Assembly: GCA_036502625.1 (NCBI GenBank)
Contig: DASXYG010000032.1
Span: forward strand, 3,529 to 67,528
DNA length: 64,000 bases
Direction: 5' to 3'
DNA from: DASXYG01 sp036502625
Lineage (GTDB): Bacteria > Actinomycetota > Actinomycetes > Streptosporangiales > Streptosporangiaceae
Shown in pieces: positions 43,994-53,099 of the stretch. How positions within the stretch are numbered: the stretch's first letter is position 1; each line of letters starts with the position of its first letter. Made by a program: the position numbers and the translations under genes. The notes beneath the pieces were generated by a model that was not told where the DNA came from, did not search any database, and worked only from the letters and a program-made list of their open reading frames with translations.

Positions 43994-45294
43994 GCCGCGC
44001 CGCGGCCGGGCCGCACCCGGACGCCCGGGTGCTGGCCCGCGCGCGCCGCACGCTCACCGTGCAGCTCGCGGCCGCCGTCACGCTGGTCGTGGCGATCGTG
44101 GGCGCGCTGGTGTTCGTCACGATGCTGACCGGCCAGCGCGCCGACACCGAACGCGACCTGCGCTACGTCATCGCCCGCGGCAGCGTCGCGAGCCCGCCGC
44201 CGTGCGTGTGGATGTTCGCCGTGGACGGCCGTACGACCCGGCGCACCCCGAACGCGCCCGCCGCGCTGCCGCTGCGCGCGGACCTCGGCCGGGTCGCCCG
44301 CGACGGCCGGGTCCGCGTCACCGACGCGCGCGCCGGCGGCGTGGCGTACACCGTGCGCACCGAGCGGCGCGGCGGCACGGTCATGCAGGCCGCCGTGGAC
44401 CTCCGCTACCAGGTGCAGGAGCGGCGGCGGCTGCTCATCGCGCTCGCGGTCGCCGAGCTGGGCGGGCTGATCGCCGCGGTCGTCACCGGCCAGGCGCTGT
44501 CCCGCCGCGCGATCGCGCCGCTGGAGGAGGCGCTGGACCGGCAGACCCGTTTCGTCGCCGACGTCAGCCACGAGCTGCGCACCCCGCTGACCCGCCTGCA
44601 CACCCGCGCCCAGATGCTCGTACGCCAGACCGCCGCGGACCCCGGCATCCCCGGCGACCCGGACGACCCGGACGACATCGGCGGTGAGCTGCGGCGCATC
44701 GTCGCCGACACCCGGCAGTTCGGCGAGGTCATCGACGACCTGCTGTTGTCCGCGCGGCTGCGGCGTACGGACGGGCCGGGGGAGCCGGTCGACCTGGCCG
44801 GGGTCCTCGCCGCGGTGGCCGCGGCCGAGGCGGCGCGCGCGGACGGCCGCATGGTCACCATCGAGGTCGGCGACCATCCGATGGGCGCGTACGTGGTCAA
44901 CGGCGTGTGCGCGGCGCTGCGCCGGGTGGTCGGCGCGCTGGTCGACAACGCGCTCGACCACGTCCACCCGGGCGGCCGCATCGAGCTGCGGCTCGCGCCC
45001 GCCGACGGCGGCCGCACCGTCGAGCTGACCGTCGCCGACGACGGCGTCGGCTTCGACCCGTCCACCGCCGGCGACCTCTTCGAGCGGTACGCACGCGGCG
45101 CCGCGCGTACGGGCGCGCACTCCGGCCTCGGCCTGGCGCTGGCGCGCGAGGTGGTGGAGCGGCACGACGGGCGGATCAGCGCGGCGGCCGCGCCGGGCCA
45201 GGGCGCGACGTTCACCGTGCGCCTGCCGCTCGTCCGCGCCCCCGTGCCGCGTGCGCCCCGTGCGCCCGTCGCTCAGCGGCTGACCAGGCGGTAG
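43990..45294 (+). CDS. Sensor histidine kinase, partner of the OmpR regulator
   Basis: 434 aa. Two TM helices (about 22-46 and 140-162) flank a roughly 90-residue sensor domain, followed by a short HAMP-like part. The phospho-His is in ADVSHELRTPLTRLH, the N box is ALVDNALDHV, G1 is VADDGVGFDP and G2 is HSGLGLALAREV. It is coupled to the regulator gene. Its last 22 bases overlap the convergent monooxygenase. Confidence 0.94.
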   Translation: MSRAAAGPHPDARVLARARRTLTVQLAAAVTLVVAIVGALVFVTMLTGQRADTERDLRYVIARGSVASPPPCVWMFAVDGRTTRRTPNAPAALPLRADLGRVARDGRVRVTDARAGGVAYTVRTERRGGTVMQAAVDLRYQVQERRRLLIALAVAELGGLIAAVVTGQALSRRAIAPLEEALDRQTRFVADVSHELRTPLTRLHTRAQMLVRQTAADPGIPGDPDDPDDIGGELRRIVADTRQFGEVIDDLLLSARLRRTDGPGEPVDLAGVLAAVAAAEAARADGRMVTIEVGDHPMGAYVVNGVCAALRRVVGALVDNALDHVHPGGRIELRLAPADGGRTVELTVADDGVGFDPSTAGDLFERYARGAARTGAHSGLGLALAREVVERHDGRISAAAAPGQGATFTVRLPLVRAPVPRAPRAPVAQRLTRR

Positions 45295-46760
45295 TCCGAC
45301 GGCGTGACGCGGCGGGTGCGCCGGCGGTAGCCGAGCATGAACCCCGGCCAGTTGTTCGTGTTGCGCCGGGCGCCGTCGGCGTCCCTGCGGAGGTACCAGC
45401 TATCGCAGCCGCCGGCGTTCCACACGGACGTGCCGAGGCGGCGGCGCACGCGGGCGTCGAAGGCGTCCACGACCTCGCGCTTCACGTCCAGGTAGCGCAC
45501 GCCGCGCCGGATCAGCCGCGCGGCCTGCACGATGTGCGCGATCTGGCTCTCCAGCATGTGCAGGATCGAGCCGGACCCCAGGTTGGTGTTCGGCCCGTAC
45601 ATCAGGAAGAAGTTCGGGAACCCCGGCACGCTGAGCCCGAGGTACGCGCTCGGCCCGTCGCGCCACGCCTCGGCGAGCTCGCGCCCGCCGAGCCCGGTGA
45701 TGCGCATCGGGGCGACGAAGTCGTGCGAGCGGAACCCGGTCGCCAGGATGACGGTGTCCGCCGGGTGCGCGGTGCCGTCGGCGGTGACCACGGCGTCCGC
45801 GGTGACCTCCGTGATCGCGTCGGTGACCACCTCGACGTTCGGCCGGTTCAGCGCGCGGTAGTAGTCGTTGGACAGCAGGATGCGCTTGCAGCCCAGTTCG
45901 TACGACGGGAGCAGCCGCTCGCGCAGCCGCGGGTCGCGCACGGACCGCAGGTTGAGGTGGCAGAGCGCGCGGACGTGCGCCGACAGCGCGCGGCGTGCCA
46001 GCGGCGCGACCAGCATCGGGTTCAGCAGCCACTCGAACGACGCGAAGATGCCGAACCGGGACGCCTTCTGCAGCGTCGGCAGCCGCCGGTTCAGCGCGCG
46101 CCGCCAGGCCGGGTACACGCGGTCGGGCTTGGTGCCCACCCAGTTGGGCGTGCGCTGGAAGATCCGCAGCCGCCCGGCGTCGCGCGCGATCACCGGTACG
46201 AACTGCACCGCGCTCGCGCCGTTGCCGATCACCGCGACGTTCCGGCCGGTCAGGTCGTGGTCGTGGTCCCAGCGCGCGGAGTGGAAGACCGTGCCGGCGA
46301 ACGTGTCGAGCCCCGGGATGTCCGGGTACGCGGGGCGGCTGAGCTGGCCGCACGCGGCCACCAGCAGGTCCGCGGTGTGCGTGGCGCCGTCGGACGTACG
46401 GAGCGTCCACGCGCCCGCGGCCTCGTCGAACGCCGCCTCGGTGACCTCCGTGCCGAACCTGACGCGCTCGGTGATGCCGTACGCGTCGGCGCAGCGCCGC
46501 AGGTAGGTGAGGATCTCCGGCTGCTCGGCGAACCGCCGCGACCAGTCCGGATTGGGGGCGAAGGAGTACGAGTAGAGGTACACCGGAGCGTCGCAGGCGG
46601 CGCCGGGATAGGTGTTGTCCCGCCAGACGCCGCCGATGGAGCCGGCCTTCTCGAAGATCGTGATGTCGGTGAACCCGGCCCGGCGCAGCCCGATGGCCAG
46701 CCCGATGCCACTGAAGCCGCCGCCCACGACGGCGACCGAGCAGCGCCCGCCGGATGCCAT
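45273..46760 (-). CDS. Flavin-containing monooxygenase, Baeyer-Villiger type (second copy)
   Basis: 495 aa. The FAD motif is VVGGGFSGIG, WRDNTYPGAACD follows, the fingerprint reads FAGTVFHSARWDHD and the NADPH site is VIGNGASA, then LATGFRSH. It is a clear paralogue of 15096-16553, with the same order and length, but here next to an MFS exporter and no TetR gene. A TTGACT with TAGCGT 18 bp on, read on this strand, is a possible promoter. Confidence 0.92.
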   Translation of the reverse strand: MASGGRCSVAVVGGGFSGIGLAIGLRRAGFTDITIFEKAGSIGGVWRDNTYPGAACDAPVYLYSYSFAPNPDWSRRFAEQPEILTYLRRCADAYGITERVRFGTEVTEAAFDEAAGAWTLRTSDGATHTADLLVAACGQLSRPAYPDIPGLDTFAGTVFHSARWDHDHDLTGRNVAVIGNGASAVQFVPVIARDAGRLRIFQRTPNWVGTKPDRVYPAWRRALNRRLPTLQKASRFGIFASFEWLLNPMLVAPLARRALSAHVRALCHLNLRSVRDPRLRERLLPSYELGCKRILLSNDYYRALNRPNVEVVTDAITEVTADAVVTADGTAHPADTVILATGFRSHDFVAPMRITGLGGRELAEAWRDGPSAYLGLSVPGFPNFFLMYGPNTNLGSGSILHMLESQIAHIVQAARLIRRGVRYLDVKREVVDAFDARVRRRLGTSVWNAGGCDSWYLRRDADGARRNTNNWPGFMLGYRRRTRRVTPSDYRLVSR

Positions 46761-46821
46761 GCCGTCCTCCGCTCGTACGTCCCCCGGGCCGATGCCCGCA
46801 CGCTACGCACGCCCCGCCGAG

Positions 46822-46835
46822 TAAGTCAATGCTTA
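46822..46835. promoter_or_regulatory. TAAG-N6-CTTA dyad in the FMO/MFS divergent gap
   Basis: Perfect four-base arms around TCAATG, overlapping the TTGACT of the leftward gene. It is suited to a repressor controlling both directions. Which regulator uses it is unknown. Confidence 0.35.
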
Positions 46836-46865
46836 TATGCCGGGAAGCGTGTGTATGGTGCATGT

Positions 46866-48350
46866 GTGTTGGATCCTGAGGCTCCGTCCCGTACGGGGAT
46901 CATCGTCGCCGTGCTGGCCGGGGCCGGGATCGTGGTCTCGCTGATGCAGACGCTGATCGTCCCGTTGATCCCGCGGCTGCCCGAGATGTTGCACACCACG
47001 CCGTCCGACGCGACCTGGGCGGTGACCGCCACCCTGCTCACCGGCGCGGTGGCCACGCCGGTCGTCGGGCGGCTCGGCGACCTCTACGGCAAGCGCCGGA
47101 TGCTGCTGATCAGCGCGGTCATCCTGGCCGTCGGGTCGGTGGTGTGCGCGATGACCGACGCGCTGATCCCGATGGTGGTCGGCCGGGCGCTGCAGGGCAT
47201 GGGCGTCGGCGTGATACCGCTCGGTATCAGCATCATGCGCGACGTCCTGCCGCCGCAGCGGCTCGGGTCCGCGATCGCCCTGATGAGCTCGTCGCTCGGC
47301 GTCGGCGGCGCGCTGGGGCTGCCCGCGTCGGCGGCCGTCGCGCAGAACGCCGACTGGCACGTGCTGTTCTGGGCCTCCGCCGGGTGCGGGGTGCTGATCG
47401 CCGTGCTGGCCGCGCTGATCGTGCCCGAGTCGCCGTTGCGCACGGGCGGGCGGTTCGACGTCATCGGCGCGGTCGGGCTGCTCGCCGGGCTGACGGCGCT
47501 GCTGCTGCCGGTGTCCAAGGGCGGCGACTGGGGGTGGGGCAGCGGGCGCACGCTCGGGCTGTTCGCCGCCTCGGTGGTCATCCTGGTGCTGTGGGGCTGG
47601 TGGGAGCTGTCGATCCGCGGCCCGCTCGTCGACCTCCGCACGACCGCGCGCCGCCAGGTCCTGCTCACGAACCTGGCGTCGATCGTGATCGGCTTCGCGA
47701 TGCTGGCGATGTCGCTGATCGCCCCGCAACTGCTGCAACTGCCCACCGCGACGGGCTACGGCCTGGGCCAGTCGCTGCTCGGCGCCGGGCTGTGGATGGC
47801 GCCCGCCGGGCTGGTCATGATGGCCGTGTCGCCGATCGCCGCGCGCGTGTCGGCGGCGTACGGGCCGAAGGTGTCGCTGCTGAGCGGGTCGCTGGTGATC
47901 GCGGCGGGCTACGGCATCGCGCTGCCGCTGATGTCGTCCGCGTTCGGTGTGCTGGTCTTCGGCGCGGTGATCAGCGCGGGCGTCGGGCTGGCCTACTCCG
48001 CGATGCCGGCGCTGATCATGGGCGCGGTGCCCATCTCCGAGACCGCCGCGGCGAACGGCTTCAACTCGCTGATGCGCTCCCTCGGCACGTCCACGTCCAG
48101 CACGGTGATCGGCGTCGTGCTGTCGGAGATGACGCTGACGATCGGCGGCCACGAGGTGCCGTCGCCGGCCGGGTTCCGTACGGGGTTCCTGATCGGCGCG
48201 GGCGTCGCCGTGGTGGCCGCGCTCGTCGTGCTGACGATCCCGGGACGCTCACGGCGCGGCCGCGTCGAGGAGGGTCGAGGCCACGGCGGTGCGGGCGTAG
48301 AGGACCTGGCGGCCGGCCCGCTGCGCGCTGACGAGCCCGGCCGCGCGTAG
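46866..48350 (+). CDS. MFS multidrug exporter, DHA2 (14-TM) type
   Basis: 494 aa from the GTG at 46866 (GTG at 46851 also in frame, nearer a GGGAAG). About 14 hydrophobic segments. Motif A is GRLGDLYGKRRML and motif C is SLGVGGALGLPASA (proton:drug antiporters). The last 34 codons are charged/Gly-rich and lie antisense to the ArsR-like gene, a 102-nt overlap. Divergent from the monooxygenase, so export of its product or a related compound is plausible. Confidence 0.9.
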   Translation: MLDPEAPSRTGIIVAVLAGAGIVVSLMQTLIVPLIPRLPEMLHTTPSDATWAVTATLLTGAVATPVVGRLGDLYGKRRMLLISAVILAVGSVVCAMTDALIPMVVGRALQGMGVGVIPLGISIMRDVLPPQRLGSAIALMSSSLGVGGALGLPASAAVAQNADWHVLFWASAGCGVLIAVLAALIVPESPLRTGGRFDVIGAVGLLAGLTALLLPVSKGGDWGWGSGRTLGLFAASVVILVLWGWWELSIRGPLVDLRTTARRQVLLTNLASIVIGFAMLAMSLIAPQLLQLPTATGYGLGQSLLGAGLWMAPAGLVMMAVSPIAARVSAAYGPKVSLLSGSLVIAAGYGIALPLMSSAFGVLVFGAVISAGVGLAYSAMPALIMGAVPISETAAANGFNSLMRSLGTSTSSTVIGVVLSEMTLTIGGHEVPSPAGFRTGFLIGAGVAVVAALVVLTIPGRSRRGRVEEGRGHGGAGVEDLAAGPLRADEPGRA

Positions 48351-49229
48351 CGACGTGAGCTGCTGTGAGATCGCGCCGGGCGACAGGCCGGTGCGCTCGG
48401 CCAGCTCGGTGGTGGAGGCGGGTGCGGAGAGCCGGGCGAGCAGCAGCGCGCGGGTCGCGCCCAGCACCCCGGCGAGCGCGCCCGGCGCCCCCGTGTCGTC
48501 GGCGGACCACAGCAGGCCCACGCCGCGCGGCGCGTAGCGGACCGTGACCGGCCACGCCGCGCCGGTCTTGACGAACACCCGCGGCCACACGAACACCGAC
48601 GGCACCAGCACGGCGCCGCGCCCGTCGAGCCGGTAGGCGGCCGAGGCGTAGCGCAGCCGGATCGACAGCGTCGTGTCCGCCCACCGGATGGCCGGGTCGA
48701 GCCCGTTGAACAGGAGGTCAGGGCCGCCGTCGGTGAGCGCACGCGCGCGGTGCACGATGTCGGCCTCCAGCAGCGCGCGGACGCGGGGCCACTCGGCGGC
48801 CAGCGCGGCGTCCCAGAACGCCCGCACCTCGGCGGCCAGCCGCGCCAGGCCGCCGCGCGGGTCCGCGCGCAGGTCGCGTACGGCCGGCCCGGCGGCGCCG
48901 AGGCGGTCGATCTCGGCGCGCACCTCCGCGGGGTCGACGGCGCGCAGCGCGGCGAGCTCGTCGTCGAGGTCCGGCGCCGGGGTGGCGGGCGTGGGCGCCA
49001 GGAACGACGGCAGCGTACGGGTCGGCACCGGCACGAGCGCGTCCAGCAGCCCGATCGCGGCGTCTTCGCGCAGCGCGGCGAGCCGGGGCGCGTTCGCGGT
49101 GAGCCAGCGCAGGTGCAGCGCGTGCGCGGCGGGGTCCTTCAGCGCGCGCAGCCCGGCCACGCACTCCCACAGCGGGGAGTACGCGAACCGGGTGTGCGCG
49201 AGGTCTCCGGTGGAGAACGTGAGGTCCAT
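48249..49229 (-). CDS. ArsR-like winged-helix regulator with DUF5937-like N-terminal domain
   Basis: 326 aa. A long N-terminal domain (about 1-230; MDLTFSTGDLAHTRFAYSP opening) is of the kind fused to ArsR HTHs in actinomycetes. The HTH lies at the C-terminus (about 250-326): TTELAERTGLSPGAISQQLTSLRAAGLV, then RAGRQVLYARTAVASTLL. It is divergent from the MFS gene at 49305, its likely target. Confidence 0.9.
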   Translation of the reverse strand: MDLTFSTGDLAHTRFAYSPLWECVAGLRALKDPAAHALHLRWLTANAPRLAALREDAAIGLLDALVPVPTRTLPSFLAPTPATPAPDLDDELAALRAVDPAEVRAEIDRLGAAGPAVRDLRADPRGGLARLAAEVRAFWDAALAAEWPRVRALLEADIVHRARALTDGGPDLLFNGLDPAIRWADTTLSIRLRYASAAYRLDGRGAVLVPSVFVWPRVFVKTGAAWPVTVRYAPRGVGLLWSADDTGAPGALAGVLGATRALLLARLSAPASTTELAERTGLSPGAISQQLTSLRAAGLVSAQRAGRQVLYARTAVASTLLDAAAP

Positions 49230-49304
49230 CGCGGTGGCCTTCCGTCGATTCGGCTCAGTCTAAATCTCTGGGTTTCCGCGCGTACGGGGGCGATTCTCGG
49301 CCGC

Positions 49305-50600
49305 ATGCCGAACACATCCGCACAGCTTGAGCCCGTCCGCCTCGACCCCCCTCCCGCACGCCGGAGCATCTTCCGCGAGTCCGCCTTCCAGCGCGTCTTC
49401 GCGGCCGCCGCGATCAGCGAGCTCGGCACCCAGACCAGCTACGTCGCGATCCCGCTGGTCGCGGTGGTCGCGTTGCGCGCATCCGCGGCGGACGTCGGGG
49501 TGCTCGCCGCGCTGAGCACGCTCGCGTTCCTGGTCATCGGGCTGCCCGTCGGCGCGTGGGTGGACCGGATGCGGCGGCGCGGCGTCATGGTGGCCGCCGA
49601 CCTGGTCCGCGCGGCGCTGCTCGCCTCGGTGCCGCCGGCCGCCTGGCTCGGCGCGCTCAGCATGGCGCAGATGTACGCCGTGGTGCTGCTCACCGGCGCG
49701 GCGACCGTGTTCTTCGACGTCGCGAAGCTCAGCTACCTCCCGCACATCGTCGGCCGCGACCGGCTGGAGGACGCCAACGCCCGGCTCGTGATGCTGGACG
49801 CGACCGGCGACGTCGGTGGCCGCGGCGCGGGCGGCTACCTCGCGCAGGTGCTGACCGCCCCGGTCGCGGTGGGCGTGGACGCGCTGACGTACCTCTGGTC
49901 GGCGGTGTGCCTGATCGGCATCCGCGGCCGCGAACCGCGCACCCGGCCGGAGACCAGGCCGCGGCTGGTCCGCGACGTCCGGGAAGGCGTCCGGTACGTG
50001 CTCGGCCACCGGATCCTCCGGCCGATCGTGCTGGAAGGCGCCTGCACGAACCTGTCCGTACGGCTCAGCGTGACCATGCTGCCCGTCGTGCTCGTCCGCG
50101 GGCTCGGGATGTCCGGCACCGTGCTGGGCCTGTTCCTGGCGTCCGGCGGGGTGGGGCTGATGGCCGGATCGCTGGCGGCGCGGCCGGTGGTGCGGTGGCT
50201 GGGGCGGGGGCGCGCGCTGTGGATCAGCAGCCTCGCCCTGGCGCCGGCCGCGTTCGCCGTGCCGCTGGTGGGCCACGGGGTGTGGCTCTGGATCGCGGGC
50301 GCGGGCTGGCTGCTGTCGTCCGCGAAGATCGGCATGGACAACGTGGTCAAGGTGACGTTCCGGCAGCGGGTCACCCCGGACGCGATGCTCGGCCGGATGA
50401 ACGCGACGTTCCGGTTCCTGCTGATGGGCGCGCTCACGGTCGCGGGCCTGCTCGCCGGGGTGCTCGGGGCGTCGGCGGGCGCCCGCGCGGTGCTGTGGCT
50501 CGGCGCGGCCGTGCCCGCGGTCTCCTGGCTGCTGTTGTTCTGCTCGCCGCTGCGCCGCCTGCGCGAGCTCCCCGCCGCGCCCGCCGCACCTGCCGACTAG
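49305..50600 (+). CDS. MFS transporter, DHA3 type (EntS-like)
   Basis: 431 aa, 12 predicted helices. The opening is RRSIFRESAFQRVFAAAAIS, then SELGTQTSYVAIPLV, and GAWVDRMRRRGVMVAADLVRA is the DHA3 motif-A region. TFRQRVTPDAMLGRMNATFRF is typical of the family. It exports macrolides or siderophores in related cases. Regulated in all likelihood by the divergent ArsR-like protein. It overlaps the convergent ICL/PEPM gene by 4 bases. Confidence 0.92.
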   Translation: MPNTSAQLEPVRLDPPPARRSIFRESAFQRVFAAAAISELGTQTSYVAIPLVAVVALRASAADVGVLAALSTLAFLVIGLPVGAWVDRMRRRGVMVAADLVRAALLASVPPAAWLGALSMAQMYAVVLLTGAATVFFDVAKLSYLPHIVGRDRLEDANARLVMLDATGDVGGRGAGGYLAQVLTAPVAVGVDALTYLWSAVCLIGIRGREPRTRPETRPRLVRDVREGVRYVLGHRILRPIVLEGACTNLSVRLSVTMLPVVLVRGLGMSGTVLGLFLASGGVGLMAGSLAARPVVRWLGRGRALWISSLALAPAAFAVPLVGHGVWLWIAGAGWLLSSAKIGMDNVVKVTFRQRVTPDAMLGRMNATFRFLLMGALTVAGLLAGVLGASAGARAVLWLGAAVPAVSWLLLFCSPLRRLRELPAAPAAPAD

Positions 50601-51469
50601 CCCGCGTACTTCTCGTTCAGCGCGTCAAAGGCGTCCTTGCGCACCAGGCTCTGCCGGTCGGCCCAGCTCGCGATGCGGTCGCCGAGGGCGAGGCTGTCGC
50701 CGGCGGCCAGCAGGTCGCCGGCGACGGCGCGCATTCCGGCGATGGCCGCGCGCATGGCCGTGTTGGCGTACAGCACCATCGCGAAGCCGTACGAACCGAG
50801 CTCCGCGAGCGGCGTGATCGGGGTGAGCGCGCCCTCCACCATGTTCGCCACGTGGCGGCCGGGGACGCGCCGCGGGATCTCCGCCAGCTCGGCGGCCGAC
50901 CGGGGCGCCTCGACGAACACGGCGTCGGCGCCCGCGTCGAGGTAGCGCGCGGCGCGGTCGCAGGCCTCGTCGAGGCCGGACACCGCGCGCGCGTCGGTGC
51001 GGGCGATGAGCAGGAGGTCGTCGTCGTGGCGGGCGTCGGTGGCGGCGTGGATCTTGCCGACCATCTCCGGCGCCTCGATGACGGCCTTCCCCGCGAAGTG
51101 GCCGCACCGCTTGGGCGCCACCTGGTCCTCGATCTGCACCGCGTTCGCCCCGGCGCGCTCCAGCGTACGGACGGTGCGGCCGACGTTGATCGCGTTGCCG
51201 AACCCGGTGTCGGCGTCGACGACCAGCGGCACCGAGACGGCGTCGCGCACGGCGGCCACGTGGCCGGCCAGCTCGGTGGCGGTCAGCAGCCCGAGGTCGG
51301 GGGCGCCGAGGAAGGTGTTCGTGATGCCCGCGCCGGAGAGGTACACGGCCTCGAAGCCGGTATCCTCCAGAATGCGCGCGGTGAGCGCGTTCGGCGCGCC
51401 GGGCAGCAGCAGCGGGCTTCCGGTGCGGGCGATCCGGCTACGCAGCGTGGCATTCAGGGTCTCGCTCAC
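50597..51469 (-). CDS. Isocitrate lyase / PEP mutase family enzyme
   Basis: 290 aa TIM-barrel protein: DADTGFGNAINVGRTVRTLE (Mg-binding Asp), QIEDQVAPKRCGHFAGK with the KRCGH catalytic motif, IARTDARAV and VEAPRSAAELAEIP. The KxCGH loop and length fit 2-methylisocitrate-lyase-like or oxaloacetate-hydrolase-like members rather than true isocitrate lyase. It cleaves or forms C-C or C-P bonds of small acids. GTG start. Confidence 0.92.
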   Translation of the reverse strand: MSETLNATLRSRIARTGSPLLLPGAPNALTARILEDTGFEAVYLSGAGITNTFLGAPDLGLLTATELAGHVAAVRDAVSVPLVVDADTGFGNAINVGRTVRTLERAGANAVQIEDQVAPKRCGHFAGKAVIEAPEMVGKIHAATDARHDDDLLLIARTDARAVSGLDEACDRAARYLDAGADAVFVEAPRSAAELAEIPRRVPGRHVANMVEGALTPITPLAELGSYGFAMVLYANTAMRAAIAGMRAVAGDLLAAGDSLALGDRIASWADRQSLVRKDAFDALNEKYAG

Positions 51470-51617
51470 CGGCGGCCTTCCGTGATCGTCGGGACCTGGC
51501 GCGTCCGGCCAGGAAAACCACGGTAGGCGACGCCCGGTGGTGATCGGATTCCCGCTCGCGTTGGGTTAGTGTTCACGCATTACTGGTCGGATTTTTGTTG
51601 ACGATTCCCTGCGGCGG

Positions 51618-53075
51618 GTGGGCCGCCCGGCGTTCCGCGCCTACCTGCCGTTCCTGGCGGTGTTCGCGCTCGCCACGGCCGTACGCGTCGTGGCCATGCT
51701 CGCCTACCAGGGCATCCTGTGGTTCCCCGACTCCAACTCCTACCTCGCGGTGGCCGTCGCCCCGCAGGCCTACCCGGTGCGTCCGCAGGGCTACGCGTTC
51801 TTCCTCAGGCTGCTCGAACCCGCGCACAGCTTCACGCTGGTGGCCGGGGTGCAGCACGCCATGGGGCTGGCCGTCGGCGCGATCATCTACGTCACGCTGT
51901 GGCTGCGCTTCAACGTGCGCAACTGGATCAGCCTGCTGGCCGTCGTCCCGGTGTACTTCGACGCGTACCAGATCCAGCTCGAACACCTGCTGCTCTCGGA
52001 CGTCCTGTTCGAGCTGCTCATCGTGGCCGCGGTGGCGCTCGTCCTGTGGCGCCCGGACGGCAACGGGCACGCCGCGGCCGCCGGGCTGTGCCTCGGGCTG
52101 GCCACGCTGACCAGGTCGGTCGCGTTGCCGCTGCTCGTCGTGTTCGCGGTCTACCTGCTCGTACGCCGCCGCTGGTGGCAGGTCGCGATCACCGCGGTCG
52201 CCTGCGCGCTGCCGATCCTGCCGTACATGCTGTGGTTCCAGGCGTCGGGCGGCGGCCTGGCGATGAGCAACAGCGAGGGGCTGTTCCTGTACGGCCGCAC
52301 GGCGTCGTTCGCCGACTGTTCGGTGATCCGGCCGACCCCGGCGCAGCGCCCGCTGTGCCCGCCCGGCCCGCCGGGCGAGCGCTCCGCCGGGCCCAATTAC
52401 GTCTGGCACTTCGGCTACTTCGCCCGGCTGCCGAACGACAAGAAGTTCACCCCCGCGCACAACGACCAGGCGGAGGCGTTCGCGCTCGCCGCCATCCGCG
52501 CGCAGCCGGGCGACTACCTCAGCACCGGCCTGCGCGACCTGCGGCGCACGTTCACCTGGAACCGCGAGCCGTACCCGACCGAGTACTCCACCCGGCTGTA
52601 CGACTTCCACTACCGGCCCGACCCGCTGGACCTGAAGTCCGAGCCGGTGCCCGACCTCACGCTCGGCCAGGCGGTGCGCACGTACCTCGCGTCGCCGACC
52701 GCCGACGGCAGCCCGTACGTCCGCCCCGAGCTCGCCGCGTTCATGGTCGACTACCAGCGCTACGCCGTGCTGCGCGGCACGATGCTGCTGCCGATCCTCG
52801 TCGGCGGCGCGATCATGCTCGTGGTCCGCAGGCAGCGCGCCGCGGGCGCGTTCCTGCCGTGGCTGTGCGCGCTCGCGCTGCTGGTCACGCCGCCGTTCAC
52901 CGCGGCGTTCGGCTACCGCTACGTCGTCCCCGCGGTGCCGCTGGCATGCCTGGCGCTGGCGCTGACGTTCATGCGGAGGAGGGCCGTGACGGAGCGCACG
53001 GACGAGCCGGAACCGCCGCCCGTCTCCGAGGGCGTTGTCCCCGGTGGTGTAAAAGGGGCTCGAGGCTCGATCTGA
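51618..53075 (+). CDS. Polytopic membrane protein, GT-C glycosyltransferase-like
   Basis: 485 aa with roughly ten TM helices. The first extracytoplasmic loop carries FPDSNSYLAVA, where GT-C enzymes keep an Asp for metal/lipid-phosphate binding. A long external domain spans about 200-370. It probably transfers sugars from a polyprenyl phosphate donor to an envelope target, but family assignment is by general appearance. The GTG at 51618 is the only start in range. The C-terminus is Pro/Glu-rich. Confidence 0.8.
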   Translation: MGRPAFRAYLPFLAVFALATAVRVVAMLAYQGILWFPDSNSYLAVAVAPQAYPVRPQGYAFFLRLLEPAHSFTLVAGVQHAMGLAVGAIIYVTLWLRFNVRNWISLLAVVPVYFDAYQIQLEHLLLSDVLFELLIVAAVALVLWRPDGNGHAAAAGLCLGLATLTRSVALPLLVVFAVYLLVRRRWWQVAITAVACALPILPYMLWFQASGGGLAMSNSEGLFLYGRTASFADCSVIRPTPAQRPLCPPGPPGERSAGPNYVWHFGYFARLPNDKKFTPAHNDQAEAFALAAIRAQPGDYLSTGLRDLRRTFTWNREPYPTEYSTRLYDFHYRPDPLDLKSEPVPDLTLGQAVRTYLASPTADGSPYVRPELAAFMVDYQRYAVLRGTMLLPILVGGAIMLVVRRQRAAGAFLPWLCALALLVTPPFTAAFGYRYVVPAVPLACLALALTFMRRRAVTERTDEPEPPPVSEGVVPGGVKGARGSI

Positions 53076-53099
53076 CTAACGCGGAAGAAGGGCACGCGC

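Noticed and set aside
44907..46865. Upstream extension of the DHA2 exporter frame
   Set aside because: It is antisense to the monooxygenase and translates to biased Arg/Val-rich sequence; the exporter begins near 46851-46866.
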